Part shown: one piece after another, positions 11,438-24,172 of the stretch
How the letters are laid out: each line of letters starts with the position of its first letter
How positions within the stretch are numbered: the stretch's first letter is position 1
DNA from: Pegea sp. RAD2-039
Taxonomy: Eukaryota > Chordata > Thaliacea > Salpida > Salpidae
DNA: 64,000 bases
Assembly (NCBI GenBank): GCA_034620365.1
Contig: JAQGEQ010000142.1
Span: 62,001-126,000 of the forward strand
Direction of reading: 5' to 3'
The notes under the pieces: model-generated
What the model was told of the DNA's origin: nothing
Seen by the model: only the letters and a program-made list of their open reading frames with translations
Database searches by the model: none
Position numbers and translations under genes: made by a program

Positions 11438-14400
11438 TTATGGAACAAAGTGATTCCAAATCATATGGAAATCCATTTCATTAGGATTGGATGTCTTGAA
11501 GTCGCATTGCTTGCATTTTTTTGAAACCTTATTTGCACGACCCTTTAAAATATTTATGTTTAGCTTAATGAAGCAAACAGTTTATCATCAAAGCTATCAT
11601 AAAGCATGGATTAAAAAGTTTATAAGATATAATTGGGTTGTAACTTGTTAAATATAAAATTTGTATAATTTCTGACAGATTATATTTAGAAATTCTTCTT
11701 TTACACAAGTTTAATTGAGTTATTTTACCTCTTGGAATGTAGTGCTTTGATAACTTGGCACTGTGTTATTTCCAGTGCTATATATTTGGTTCTGATTTTG
11801 TTCTCTTTGAAAGCAATATTCACATCTATTACGAAATGATTTTGCCTTGTTCAGGTTTCGCATAAGAGTCTGATTACGCTTTCGCGAAACATACAGCTGA
11901 TGCTTTAAATTCTCAATCTCATTGATGAGAGACTTTTTATCCTTGCCCACCAATGATGAAGTTTTAGATTGACTTTGGTTGGCTTGCAAAGGCTTGTTGG
12001 ATATAGAAATATGGGGCTGGTAGATTTGAGCTTCTATAATGGAGAAAATAGGTAAAAATATTGGTTAAATGCTGTAAAAAGTTTAAATTTATTTTGTAAT
12101 TAAAATAAATTAGCCTTAGCGATCAAAGATTATTTCAATCTTTTTATAAAAAAGCAGTGTTTATAATAAGGATAATAAATCAGGATAAGGTACTATATAC
12201 TAAGACGTTTTTAAGAAGTTAATTATAATTATAAATTAGTAGTTTATTCATCGTCTCATAAGTAGTTGGTATCTTTATCTCAACTTAAAACTCCCAAAAA
12301 TGATTTTTATGAATAATTCTTATAAATGAAAACTTTTTATGGCATGATTCGATTTCTTGGTTTATTTTTAAGTGGAAATGGTACAAAGAATAATTTTAAA
12401 AGCAAGTACGTATTTAAATTTAGTTAGATAAAATAGTTCAACTAACCTGACTGCAGTGGTTGCAACGTATGATTGTTGGCCATTGGGTTTTGAGTCTTTG
12501 AAGATAAAGCAGATTTATGAGTTCCATTATTTTGGATGTTCTCAGAAGAAGGAACTTTATCCATAGAGGTATTTATGCAGGGATTTATTGACGATGTCTA
12601 CGTGTAAATTAGTTCATTTAGTTAGAAATACATTAATATATTTCTTAGAATATAAATTGTAGCAAATCACCTCAGTGTGTTGTTTGTTTTCTTTCATTGA
12701 GGATTTTTGTTGATTTAGATAATCACTTTTCAGCCACGCTTTCTTATAATGAATAGGTATATTCTGAAGCAAGATAATTTTTGATGATTTTAAACTATAA
12801 GACTACTTAATTTATTTAAGTTACTTGATAACTGATTTTACGAGCAGTAGGTCGTTTTCAATCTTATAGTATATCATTTAACTGAAATATGACACTTTAT
12901 ACGTTGATTAAAAGTTATAAACAATCAATAATCATGTGATAAAGTGGCGAAATCGGCAGCAAAAATAAAAGATTTCAAGCGTTGTTACTATTTTGATTTA
13001 CAAATGAATAAAGATGTAGTTTTTAAAACATAAAAATTAACTGAAGATTTCCTAAATCAAAAACATGAACCGAAAAAAAAGATTTAACTCCAATTTTGAA
13101 AACTAGTTTTAAATAAAAAACTAGTTTTGAAATACATAAATGTGAAACAGTTTGATTGTTAGCAAATCAAATTAATAAATTATAGTTTTTACATAATATA
13201 TTTTATAATTATCTATCAAAAAGTGTAATAATAAAAATTGAAAACCTTAGCTTGGTTAAACGTTCTAGTAGAAAACTGCTGATGATCCAAATATGATTTG
13301 AGAGAATTCAAATATAAGCTTTGCTGCATCGCATGGTGCTGCTGCTGATGAAAGGGATTAAAAATATCTGTTGGAATCGCTGTTTTAACGAATTCTGCTG
13401 GGTTGTTTTTAGGTAAGTCTGGGGAAATAATAAGAAAAAATCAAAATTTCTGAATTTTATAATTTTGTTAATAAAACAGCATAAAAAAATAAATAAATTG
13501 TAATTAGTTGCTTACTAGCTGGATAGTTAACTCCTTGATAGTTTATTTTAAACACATCTCGTTGATATTGATATCTATCAAAACCCATCGCAGACTGAGT
13601 TAGATCATAATGTGAGATAGTATTAGTCGAAGCAATGTGTGAAACATCAGTAGGTGCTTTATTATCAGGTGAATGAATTTGCTCTTGATGTGATGTTTCT
13701 TCGAACCTTTTACCATCAGCTAAATTCTACACAAGTTGGGAATGAATAAAAATAATAATTAAGCTGTAACAATATATTGTATCTAGGTTCTTATTAAAAT
13801 AATTATTAAAGCATCTTTATTATAAAAGTTAATATTAAGTAAATAGTTTTAAATAGTTTTTAGCTAACATTGCTAACTTAAATTTTAGACTTTTGGAAAC
13901 ATCAGTTATAAACATAAAATAAAAATATATTATTAAAACAACTTTACAAAGTTTATATTGTATCTTATAAAAAACAGCCATAGTTTATTTAGTGCGATAG
14001 ATTAATACTTCTCATTATTTGTCTTTGATTAAACTGAAAACATGGGTTGTTAAAAATAAGTGATGTTAAAGACAAAATAAAAGCTTTCCACTATTTTTAT
14101 GAGTGAATTGTATATTCTTAAAATGCTAAACTAATAATAGTTATCACAACTAGTTTGAGAGAACAGGTAAAACACCCAATAGAACTAAAAAACCAGTTGT
14201 TTCTAAATGAGTTGTTTCTAAATGAGCAATTGCTACATTTCCGTCGGCATACGATAAGTAAACAACAATTATTATTTGTTATTTTAAGAGTACAAATTGA
14301 AATAAGATAGCTGTAAAGAATCAGGAACTTATCAATAACTTATTTAGATAGTAACTATTTCGTACAAATTTGTTCTATAAAAATATTTCAAATTAAAGTT

Positions 14401-15206
14401 CTGTTTGTAAAAAACATTGTTTTTTTAATGGGTGATACTGCATTTACAGTAAAAAAATTAAATCATTTGTTATTGTGTACTTTATATGATAAAAATATTA
14501 ATATATATTTTGTGAAGCAAAGTCGAAACAAATAACCAGTGAATAATTTTAGAAAACAAAAAGGGTTGTACCCGAGTATTGTTATTTATTAATCGTTTAA
14601 ATACATTAAACAATTTTTTATTGATGTATTTTAGGAAAAAATTGACAGAAATATGATTTAAAACTATGTAAAAACGTATTAAGGCGTTTGTAAAAGAATA
14701 CCTGGTGATGATCAGATATTTCAGAAGTTAATTGTTGTCCAAAAAGCTGTCTATTAGATGATACTAAAGTAGGGTAAAATCCTTGTGGTCTTAGTATACA
14801 GTTGGTCATTTGTTGAGGCGATGCTTCTATCTATATATTTAAGTTAGGTTAAATTATCAGTTAATTTATCTTTACCGATATCTTTTCGATTCCAACTAAG
14901 TTATCAACTTTTGAATCAAAAACATTTTAAAATAAAGTTAATTCGGATTATATCTGAAACTTTTTTGTTTATAATTTCATCCTTCTGTTTAGTAAATTAG
15001 AGAATGATAGTATCTCAATTCAAATAAAAAGTACTTTTAAATAAACTAGTTAGCTTTTTTAATGATTTTTAAAAATAAGAAATAAAATATAAATAACTAG
15101 AAATCTTATAAAAGTATTCAAACGAGCTTACATTTGTTGCTTTGTCAGAAGCATATGTAAATAGTTTTGAATTTTTGTCCTTGAGTTTTCTTGAAGAATC
15201 ATACAT
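11438..15206 (-). CDS. Coiled-coil, single C2H2 zinc-finger protein (413 aa), copy B
   Basis: Eight exons join in phase: 15132-15206 (ATG at 15206), 14702-14830, 13516-13726, 13246-13418, 12671-12763, 12447-12597, 11729-12033 and 11438-11542, ending in TAA. The N-terminal half is rich in Gln, His, Ser and Asn (for example FHQQQHHAMQQSLYL in exon 4). Exon 7 encodes a probable coiled coil (DKKSLINEIENLKHQLYVSR). The last exon encodes one C2H2 finger, CKQCDFKTSNPNEMDFHMIWNH (broken as C-x2-C, then H-x4-H). A transcription-regulator role is inferred from composition; I do not recognise an orthologue. All junctions are GT-AG. A 3' splice site lies ~28 nt before the ATG with no coding exon upstream. 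Copy A (2035-4317) is truncated. Confidence 0.75.
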
Positions 15207-16749
15207 TTACTTCAATTTGCAAAAACCTTGTTCTCTGTAAATAATTTGAATTATTCAATGGTTTTCAACAAATAAACAAACTATTACAACTATTACAGAC
15301 TTATTAATTTCAACAAATATTTCGGTAAAATGTTGTGTTTCTATTAAGAAGTCTTTTAAAAAATCTTTAGAAAAAAATACCAGCGGTAAATTGAGGTTAC
15401 TGAGAATATATAAAAATAAATAAAGAAAATAAAACTGACTAAGAACCTAATTCAGTAGAACCAAGCTTTTCTTTGTAGCAGTTACAGATGGAAGGCATAA
15501 ATGAATCAATTTTTTTCTAACAGTGCTGATTTTGTTTACTTAAAACAGCTTATCAAGATGAAACACGCGCTTAAAAATAGAGTTACGAAGAAATCGTGAT
15601 TAATTTTTATTTTATTATCTTTTAACACTATTACAAAATATTAAAACTTTTCAGCTGTTAAACAAGATCTTGCTTCTATTTATATTTTAATTCTATTATT
15701 TTATAGTTAAAACATTAAAATAATTTTAATCAATAATAAAAGTATTTAGAATTACAATCTGTCTAAGCGATTAAAAAAGATTAGTTGATGAGAACATAAA
15801 GAAAAGATACTCCTGAAAACTATCGACATATCTTAAATAGAATTTAAGTAATTTAGATTTGGTAAAATTTATTAACTTTCTTTTCACAGACATTTAACTT
15901 CACCAGTTTGATGTATATTATACTTTATTCTTTACTTATTGTTGTAAAACTGTCTGCTTAGCATATTTATAAAATTAAATTAGCTTAAACAAACTAAAAA
16001 CTTATTTTTTTACTTTGTACTTTGGTTTTACAAATGACTTTGTTAATAAATACAAAATTTAAATACCCACTATTTACTACGTAGACGTTTAAATAATTAA
16101 TTTATTAAAGTTAAAAGTAAAAATCTTTATGTGATTCCAATATATATAGTTTTTAGCCTTTTACTGAAAACATTTTTCTTAGTTTGTTCCAACTTTAAAG
16201 ATTTATATTTCAATAAAAATCATTTTAATAATAGTTTAAATAAAGATACTTTTTTATAAATCTGCATTAATCCTATTTCAAAATTTAAGCAAAAATTTTT
16301 TTGTGATTTTAATTAATAAGAGAAAAAAATGTATCTATATGACTTTTATTCTCAGTATTCCATTTCGAGCAGACCAATTACTAAATAGTTTTGGCAAAAC
16401 AATTGATCTTTAAGATGAATTTATTCAGTTAAAAATATAGTTTTAAAATCGAAATCTGAATGCAACAAAACCTTTACAGGTTTGTTTGTTTATTTGTTTA
16501 CATTTAGCTCAATTTTCTTTGCAATCAATTCAAATTTATAACAAATTTTTCGGGATTATCACAAAGATGCTTGCTTTTTATACTTTTTGTGTATATAATA
16601 ATGAATAGAAATACAATTTTGCTTTCATAGTGACTGCCCTTTTACTGTTAATTTAGTATAAGACTATAAGAAATAATAATATAATATTTAGAATACAAAA
16701 TCAAAAAATATTCGATGCTGACGTACATCCAGATTCACTTTTTACTTAT
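13912..16749. other. Segment present only in copy B
   Basis: About 2.84 kb with no match in copy A. It carries exons 1 (15132-15206) and 2 (14702-14830) of the zinc-finger gene plus presumed upstream sequence. The remainder, 15207-16749, is AT-rich and I see no further coding exon there. Both ends share a short TTAT with the copy A junction, as expected of a microhomology deletion in A. Confidence 0.8.
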
Positions 16750-18200
16750 TTCACTTCTCAACTATTAAACTATTCAGATTTATTTTTTTGTCAATGGTTT
16801 CTTACTTTAAATTTCTCTGAGTTATTTTTTCTGCATTAAAATAAACCCCTGTAAAAGCTGTTTCAGTAAGTTAAACAAAATAGTCTATTTTAAGAAATAT
16901 GAGTTTGATATAAGTCCAAAATGGTTTAATTATAAGCTATCAAAAAGTTAAGCTAATTCAGAAAATTAGTTAAGTTTGCTTTATTTTCTGAAACTCTCAA
17001 TTAATCAGTTTATTTAATCTAAAACTATAAACATAAATAATTAATCAAAAAACTTTTGAATCTGACATCTAGATTCACTTTCTCATCACTGTGCAAGTTA
17101 TTATAATAAAGTTATTTACTATATTTGAGACTCATTTTAAAATTGAAAGTAAAAAAATACAATAAAGAAATGAAAAAAAAACTTTTATTCCATTGATAAT
17201 TATGCTGTAGACTTTAACTACATATTAGCAGTTAGATTGTTATCTTTCAAACATAATTTACTGACAAATACTTAGCAAACAGCTTAAAAAGTATACAGGA
17301 AAGAAAATTTAAAACTGCTGGCGTTCCAAGCTGGTAGAAAACAGTTTTGTGCATAATATAATGAGATATATTGTCAGACGAGTTACTTGCAGTAATAAAA
17401 TCCCAAGATCTTTAATTTAAAATTGGGACAAAATGTCATATTAAAAAAAATTGTTGAATTGGTGTTGTTAAAGAAGGTAAAGTTAATAAAAGGATGGAAA
17501 TAAAAAAATATAATTTTTGGTGAGAATTGCACACAGCTTGTGATTGAGTTTTACATGAAGAGTAGAAATATAGTATCTCTAAATAAAAATATATAATTTG
17601 ATAAGACTAATCACAAATTTTTACAATGTTATCAATAAATATAATTATTTAGAACTTTTCGATAATTTCATGTTTTATAAAAACAATGCTTTGAATGACA
17701 AATAAAAAAAGGAAAAGAATTTTCATCTTTGTGAAAAATTTAAAATTCAGTTGGAAACAATATAAAACTACTTAAAGTCTCAGCAATCAGGAAAATTTGC
17801 AGCATAGATCTCTAATTGTTTTAAAATTGAAAATTTTACTCTATAAGAAAATAATAAGCAGGATTTTATTCAGTTTAACATAATTTAGAACATTTTATAA
17901 AACATTTTAAAAAGATTCTCTTTCTCAAATCTGTAATGGAGTCTATAACAAATAAGTATGATTTAATAGTTAAAACATTAAAACATCTTTTAGTATTCAT
18001 AACTATAAAAAACAGATTTTGAGCCCTCGCTGAAGCTAATAAATCTGATAACTAAAATGATTTTTAAACATTCCGATAATCGACATTCATTAGTAACTTT
18101 TTTTGAAACATTTAATCTATTTGTATTATTTGAGAAGATTTGACAATTACAAATGCCCATTTTGGGCCTCAAACTTTTTATTTGAAATCAGTTGGTTGTT
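16750..18200. other. AT-rich non-coding, copy B
   Basis: Runs parallel to 4500-6020 of copy A. No convincing exon. Short open minus-strand stretches near 17990-18172 may be further decayed parts of the UGGT-like fragment, but I cannot align them to the family. Confidence 0.5.
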
Positions 18201-18227
18201 TCTTCTGATTTCGGTTAAATAACTCTT

Positions 18228-18810
18228 TCAAAACTGCCTTATTTGTAGAGCTATCGTTCTTACATTGATCTCAACACAGTCCATTATTTTCTCAAATTTT
18301 AGTTTATACAGATTGGCAAGAGTTTTTCGGTCGTCCCATTTTGCTTAAAAGACACTTTGATGATCTTTCAATGATCTTTGATGATTTCAGGTTTTCGCTC
18401 ATAGTTTGATCTTTACAACCTTTGGAACGTCAACAATATTATGGTTTTAAGAACAAATCGTAAAAAAAATTACTGTCATCTTCTTTATTAGTTTTACAGA
18501 CACCAAAGGTGACGACTTTGTTTTCTCTGCCTTTTGTCTACAGTAAATTTTTGTACATGTCAGTAACATTTTTTGCAAGAACTTGCACCATTTTAGCATT
18601 TTTGATTGAATCAACATCACCGACTACCCATACCCATCTGACAGGTTTCCTTGAAGAAACATCAAGTTCATCCATTGATTTGGCAAACTAAATTTTGTTT
18701 TGTTATTTATGACAACATGGTTGCCAATTTCAGATACAACTACATTCAAAACAATCGATTTAGATTTGCTGATGTTGGAAAATAGGTTTTTATTAGAATT
18801 AAAGTAGGTA
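18228..18810 (-). pseudogene. UGGT-like (UDP-glucose:glycoprotein glucosyltransferase) fragment, copy B
   Basis: UGGT is the ER folding sensor that reglucosylates misfolded glycoproteins; the matching part is a thioredoxin-like domain, not the catalytic one. Blocks: 18717 to ~18810 (NLFSNISKSKSIVLN), 18568-18687 (FAKSMDEL, then RKPVRWVWVVGDVDS), 18439-18537 (ENKVVTFGVCKTN) and ~18228-18341 (DDRKTLANLYKLKFEK). Gaps of exactly 29 bp (18688-18716) and 30 bp (18538-18567) have GT and AG ends, and the second contains the only in-frame TAG. Removing them gives spacing like known UGGT, where a similar GDFDS strand is followed by a short helix and a hydrophobic strand. Only ~200 of ~1500 residues are visible, so this is a fragment or relic even though this copy is open. 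Confidence 0.5.
18538..18567 (-). other. Putative 30-bp intron in UGGT-like fragment
   Basis: Starts GTTACTG and ends CTGTAG on the minus strand and contains an in-frame stop. The same 30-bp gap is in copy A. Joining the flanks keeps phase 0 and restores family-like spacing between the GDxDS strand and the next strand. Confidence 0.55.
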
Positions 18811-19387
18811 GTTGCTATGTTCATTGTTCTACATTTAATGCAGAACCATTTAAACCTCATTTGCCCTATATGCTTGTTATCAAATATATAAAAAATTTTC
18901 TTGCTTAATATGATAAGGTGATAGGAAAACAGGAGGAGAAATTATTTATCTTATTGCAAGAGAAAAGCGTTTTTTGTAGGATTGAGGAAAGTCATCAAAT
19001 TTGAGGTTTCCTAATAAACTATTCAACATGTTAAGTTTGTACTTTCGTAGCAAGTTATTATTTTCTTCCCAGATAGTTTCGATTTATCAGCAATCTGTCT
19101 TCTTACTTCAACCTGCTACACTCTGTTTAAGAAGTCCTCTTTTGGATACTGTTAATTAAACTTTCTTACTCAAAAATAATAAAAAAAAACACTGTTTAAA
19201 CACAAAAGTAACGTTTTGTAATTATGTTTAAAATTCTTCTAGATTATTTTTGTAATTATTTAACTAAATGAAATACAATGTTTGGAAGTTTTTTATTTTT
19301 TATTTTTAGCTAAAAGTAAGTTACGAAATTTTTTTAATAGGACCAAGATCTTTTAGTTTTAGAAGTAGATGGGCTTTCTGAAGATTT

Positions 19388-20066
19388 TCATTTAGGGCTC
19401 CTCTTGGTGTACCACTTTTTTCTGACATAGTTGTTAGAAGTTTTTTTCTTCTTAGTCATTGTTGTTGCTCGAGTTTTCGGCTTAGCTTCATTTCCAATAT
19501 TTTCAACAGTTTTAGAACTCTCTGGATTTTCTGTTGTTTTTTCATCGAGATGACCAAGCTCTTGTTGAACCTATTTAAATAATATTTACTTTTTGTTTAG
19601 CTTTCTTAAGATATTAATTTTATAAAATATAAAACAGAAAATTTGAAACCTTATGTAACTAAAGGTTTATTACTTTTTTAAATGATGAAACTAGTTTTAT
19701 TTCTTGTATAAAATACAATTTTTAATTAAGATTCTACAAGATAAAGTCCATTTTTTTCAGAGATAAGGTTTAATACTAACCAAGAGAGGATTTGATCGAA
19801 GAATCTCATCCATTTTTGACAATTCGTGATTGCCAACCTCTAGCTTACTCTGAAATATAAATGTAATTGCACAAATTAGATTACGCGTTTTTTACTTACC
19901 AATAAGGTTTTTGAAATCTAAGATCTAAAAGATTCAAAAATAATTATTAGAATAAACTAACCACATTGTAGAAGTCTCTCCAAAATTGTGTCTCTTCATC
20001 ATTATTACATGATATTTGTATACCTGAAAACTCTTTTTTAAGAGTTTCAATTGACGGGGATTGCAT
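19388..20066 (-). CDS. Small basic protein, copy B (124 aa)
   Basis: Exons 19962-20066 (ATG at 20066), 19900-19917, 19781-19849 and 19388-19570 (TGA) match copy A (7142-7820) in length and phase. There are a few amino-acid changes, such as Val to Met in the SKVDEIL segment and substitutions in the basic tail. The 18-bp micro-exon is kept (one synonymous change). No lesion is seen, unlike the neighbouring duplicated genes. Function unknown; the Lys/Arg-rich tail suggests binding to nucleic acid or chromatin. Confidence 0.65.
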
Positions 20067-21540
20067 TTTTCATGAAAAATAGAAGTAAAATATCTGTAAA
20101 TAAAAAGATATAAACATATAAAAATACTCAAAAGATGCTATATGCTAATTAACATTTCAAGTTAATTAAAACTGTTTAAAATTTCAATCTTTCAGTTAGA
20201 TGAAACTTCTTTTCGTTTTCATTATTTGTCATACAAAGAATAGTTGTTAGAAATTATCAAATAAATTTATAATTATACAGAATTAAAATATATATTATTT
20301 GTGAGATCGGGTGGTTTTCTCTTCAGGCACCTTCCTTCTAATACATTAAACTTAATAAATACATTGAATCAATTCTTACTAAGTCTGAAACTGCTCACTA
20401 ACCTTTGTCTCTCATTAAATCATTTAATCTAAATGAATAAGGTGTTAACCTATAGCTATAAGTTGCGCAATAATGTCTTGCCACGTAATGATGAGAAGTA
20501 TTTTATTAAAAAGTAAAAATTGTTGCTTGGAAAAAGAAGGATAAACCACGATTAAAACTAAGCAAAATAATTGAATTAATTTAAGTACAAATTAAATGTA
20601 GCTTGTAGTAATAATAAAATAAATTTAAACAGAGTCTTCAAATAAACTTATTCTGTTTTTTCTATAAGTCTGTAAAAAGATTTCAACTCTGCTCATTTAC
20701 TAAAATTATTTTGTTGATTTATTTAACAAAAATGTAACCTCTACTACTCATTTTAAATCAATTTTCTCGTTTTCCGTCCGCTTAGACTTAATGTCAACTA
20801 ATATATTTAACTTCATTTGTATACCTCTTGAGAGTTATGATAAAGTCTTTTCTATTAAAGCTTATTTTTATGAAGTATGTTTGATAAATTATTCTGACTT
20901 CAAAAGAATTTGAGTCAAATTTTGAATGGTTTTGTTACACCAACAGTCCTTGTTTAAAAAAAGATTTGGGTTGACATTTCTTTACATAACACTAAGTTCA
21001 TTTCTTTTACCCATCGCTTCTGTTTCATAAATTGAGATATTTCTAAAAGTCGAGAAATTAAACACAGTCTAATTCTTATGTTTAGACTTTTTCCTTATCT
21101 ATTTAAATTTCAATTTTAAACTTCTCCGTTAGTTCTATCTTGATGGGACATCAATTCAGACAACAAACATTGCACCCTTATAAGCCTATATCAACTGGTG
21201 TATAGCTTAAGAAAGTTCTTTGTTTTACCAGACAATAAAACGTGGAACAAATTGCAATCAGTACTTCTTTTTAATAAACTGTCTACTGCTGTTCAGGCAA
21301 AAGTTGAACCCATTTAATATTTCACAATTATTGTTTTTAAACTGTAATTCGTTTTGTCTCAAACATATTAGTAATACTTTTTTCAAATGATATACTTTTA
21401 TACTTCATTGAAAATCCTAAACTATTAAGTGTTACCTCTATCTCTCTGTATACAACTCACATATATTAATTTTGAATTGATAACTTCTATTATATACAAT
21501 AGTATGGTTAGAAATGAATGATGGTTAGTAAGAAGTGCTA
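20067..21540. other. AT-rich intergenic, copy B right end
   Basis: Parallel to 7821-9289, including the SINE-tail-like block near 20295-20365. Similarity to copy A ends near 21538. No gene seen. Confidence 0.6.
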
Positions 21541-22992
21541 TTTAAGTTTTATTGTTTAGTTTTCGTTTTACCTATACCTCTAAATAGGTTACAAAAATGA
21601 ATAGGTTACAAAAATGCTTTAGGAAAAACAACCCTATATTTTTGTTTACCTTTAAACTTACTTGCTGCGCACTAATAGCTGTTTAAAATTAAAATTTGCT
21701 TTTATTAGTTTGTTTATCAAGGGTAAAAATTATTTATATATAAATATGCAACATTTAATTCATATGTCTTAGAAAAAATTGAAGACTTAGATAGGACTTA
21801 TTGACTAAATGAGCTAATTAACAAGAACTAAGTGCAAACTAAACAGAGTTCTTAGTAATTTTTATAACTCTTAGCCTTTAATATTTACTTAGCAATAGTG
21901 ATCCTTTAGTTTTTTTTTAATTTTATCAAGACTTTCTAGTAATTTTTCTATGATTTACAAATGTATTGAGTGTAAATTTCTCTTTACTTATTATTTAGAG
22001 AAGTTCAGTAATTAAGTATAAAATAGCAATATAAGACTGTTTAGTAAAAACTAAGAACATTTAAACTTCAAAAGAATAAAACTCTTGTTAAATCATTTAA
22101 TACAATAACAATAAAAAAAAATAATTGTTAAGTAAATTTTTTGATTTAATCATGTAAAAATCAAAAACGTTGAAAAGAAAAAAAGTTTGATGAGAAACTT
22201 GAAAGATTAACAAAGCATTCTAACGTTGGAAAAGTATTTCACTATTTTCTATTATTCCAATTGTCGTTTTGGTTACATTTATATTAAATTTATATTTATT
22301 GCATTGGGCTTACCTAGCTTAACGATGGATCTCATTTTTAAAGTTTAAACTTAAAGCATTCCTTAGGAAAGATTTCGGATATATTTACTACTAAACTTTT
22401 AAAATTGTTTTGCATTTAAAAGAAATTCAAATTTCTGTTAAAGCATAAATTTTGTAAATATTTTTATTTAATCTAATAAGGTTATTTTGTTATACATATA
22501 GAAAGTGATTTTATTAAATATATATAAATCATCAAATATATGACAAATTTTTTCACTTTAAAAGCTTCCATTAAATTAAGCATTTATTAATTAGTCATTC
22601 ATAAGCATTCATCCAAAAGAAGTTTTTTATTTGAATTTGTTTTTCAGGAGTATAAACTCATTCTAGCTATGTTATAGATTCAATATAATTTTCCGGATTT
22701 TATTTTGTATTTCAGTTTTAAGCATTCATCCAAGAAAAAGTTCTTATTTAAAGTTTTATAATTTAATTTAATTCTATTTTATTCCAGTTTTTCTGGAGAT
22801 TGAACTCATTTTAGTTATGTTATAGATTCATTCAATCTTCAGGATTTTATTATGTATTTCAGTTTTGAAAGAGTCAACGGCTGAGTGATTTTTTTAAATT
22901 TTCGATGGTAATACCATAAATTAAAGTTTGAAGATGTAATAAAAATTTGAGTTTGTTTGTAGAAAAAGATACTTAGCTAAAATTATTTAGCC
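21541..22992. other. AT-rich sequence, small duplications
   Basis: No gene seen. Around 21583-21616 a 17-bp word (AATAGGTTACAAAAATG) occurs twice in tandem. A larger two-copy repeat at 22604-22866 is listed separately. Confidence 0.6.
22604..22866 (+). repeat. Two-copy tandem repeat, ~115-145 bp
   Basis: Copy 1 (~22604-22721) and copy 2 (~22722-22866) both begin GCATTCATCCAA, share GAACTCATTTTAG/AAACTCATTCTAG followed by TATGTTATAGATTCA, and end TGTATTTCAGTTTT. They are diverged and the second is longer by an internal insertion. Confidence 0.75.
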
Positions 22993-23158
22993 TCAAGCAA
23001 TGAAAAAACGTTCATCAAACTTTGCCTGTGTGTTGAAACTATATATGTTTTCCAAAAACGTTTTAAAATGAACTAAATTTATTATTCGATTAGATTTTTC
23101 TAACGATTTTGCTACATTAAGAATTGCTACACTATTTTTGTAATTGTGGCTCCTGTAG
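22993..23158 (-). CDS. Possible isolated terminal exon
   Basis: Open from a TTTCTACAG-type acceptor near 23153 to TGA at 22993, reading NYKNSVAILNVAKSLEKSN and ending KFDERFFIA. I found no partner exon and no recognisable family. It may be a real last exon, a relic, or chance. Confidence 0.2.
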
Positions 23159-23199
23159 AAAGTAAGATTTAAGAATTTATGTTTGTTTGACAAATTATC

Positions 23200-24172
23200 A
23201 TTATTATTCTATGGCAATGTTATTACATTGAGATTGACAAAAACAAGTTTTTTTTTAATTTTGTTCAAATGGATAAAGAATGAAAACTCTTAAAAAAATT
23301 GAAAAAAAATGAAAATATGTGATTTGATTTAGCTTTCCATGTTTTTTTAAAAGCTTTGTTTGGAGTAGATCACCCAAACTGTTATTTAATGAGTTGTTTC
23401 TGAAGTATTTATCAGAAAATCTACAACAGCACAATGCATTCCTAAAACTGTATTGACTGCATAGGTGAAAATGCGACTAATTAAACTAAATGAACATGAT
23501 AAAACGTTTAGAAATTTTTATCACTTAGTAAAGCAAGTTAGTTAATGATTGTCTGTCAAAAATGTAAACCTACTTTCTAGTTTGTTTGTGGTTTTCAACA
23601 TCATTGCTTCAATGTAACTGTTTTTGCGCCAGCTTATTTGTCAGCTAAGTAATGTCGTTTTAAATCTGTTTTTGTAAGTAAAGGGTGGTATCCTAAGACA
23701 ATCCTTAATTTTATCAGGTTAATCTTGCTTGACAAGTGATCTCAAGCATACTTTCAAAAAATAAATCCTTTTATCTTTTTTTTTCTAAGATCTTAACTTG
23801 ATAACACTTTGAAGAACTTCAGAAATCAGTTTTTATGCTTGTCTTGGAAAAACTTCAAACAAAATATCTAACTTAATCATTTTATTTTTTTGACAGAATA
23901 ATCTCAGCTGTTTTTACATACGTTTGTTGGTCAAATTTTGGTGCATTTTTATGAAGCACACTTATATGCTTTTCTTTTAAACTACTTTGCTATTTTTTTT
24001 ACTTTTACAACTGAAACAGTCTAGAATAATCCTTTTTTTTTTATTTCAAACCTCTTTTTCTAATTTATGAACAAAATTCAAAAAAAAGTATTTCAATGTT
24101 GAAACTTTATTCAGCGCATCATATATACCAAAATATCTTTCAGCATGACTAAAAACATTAAACTAAAAAAGC
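23200..24172. other. AT-rich intergenic
   Basis: Poly-T and poly-A tracts and no open frame worth reporting. Confidence 0.6.

Larger units (their letters stand above)
9393..21538. repeat. Segmental duplication copy B
   Basis: Second copy of the ~9.3 kb unit, in the same orientation. It is longer than copy A because it holds ~2.84 kb (about 13912-16749) that A lacks. That extra piece contains exons 1 and 2 of the zinc-finger gene, which splice in phase with exon 3. A deletion from A therefore explains the difference better than an insertion into B. The ~100 bp between the copies (9290-9392) carries the likely start of the plus-strand gene. Confidence 0.95.

Noticed and set aside
13912-16749. 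Transposon insertion into copy B
   Set aside because: The segment carries exons 1-2 of the zinc-finger gene in phase with exon 3, and no terminal repeats or target duplication are seen. A deletion from copy A is simpler.
18538-18567. Stop-codon reassignment to explain in-frame stops
   Set aside because: Gene models in the window end with TAA, TAG and TGA at plausible C-termini, and the stops sit inside GT-AG gaps or in clearly decayed genes. A standard code with tiny introns and pseudogenes explains them better.
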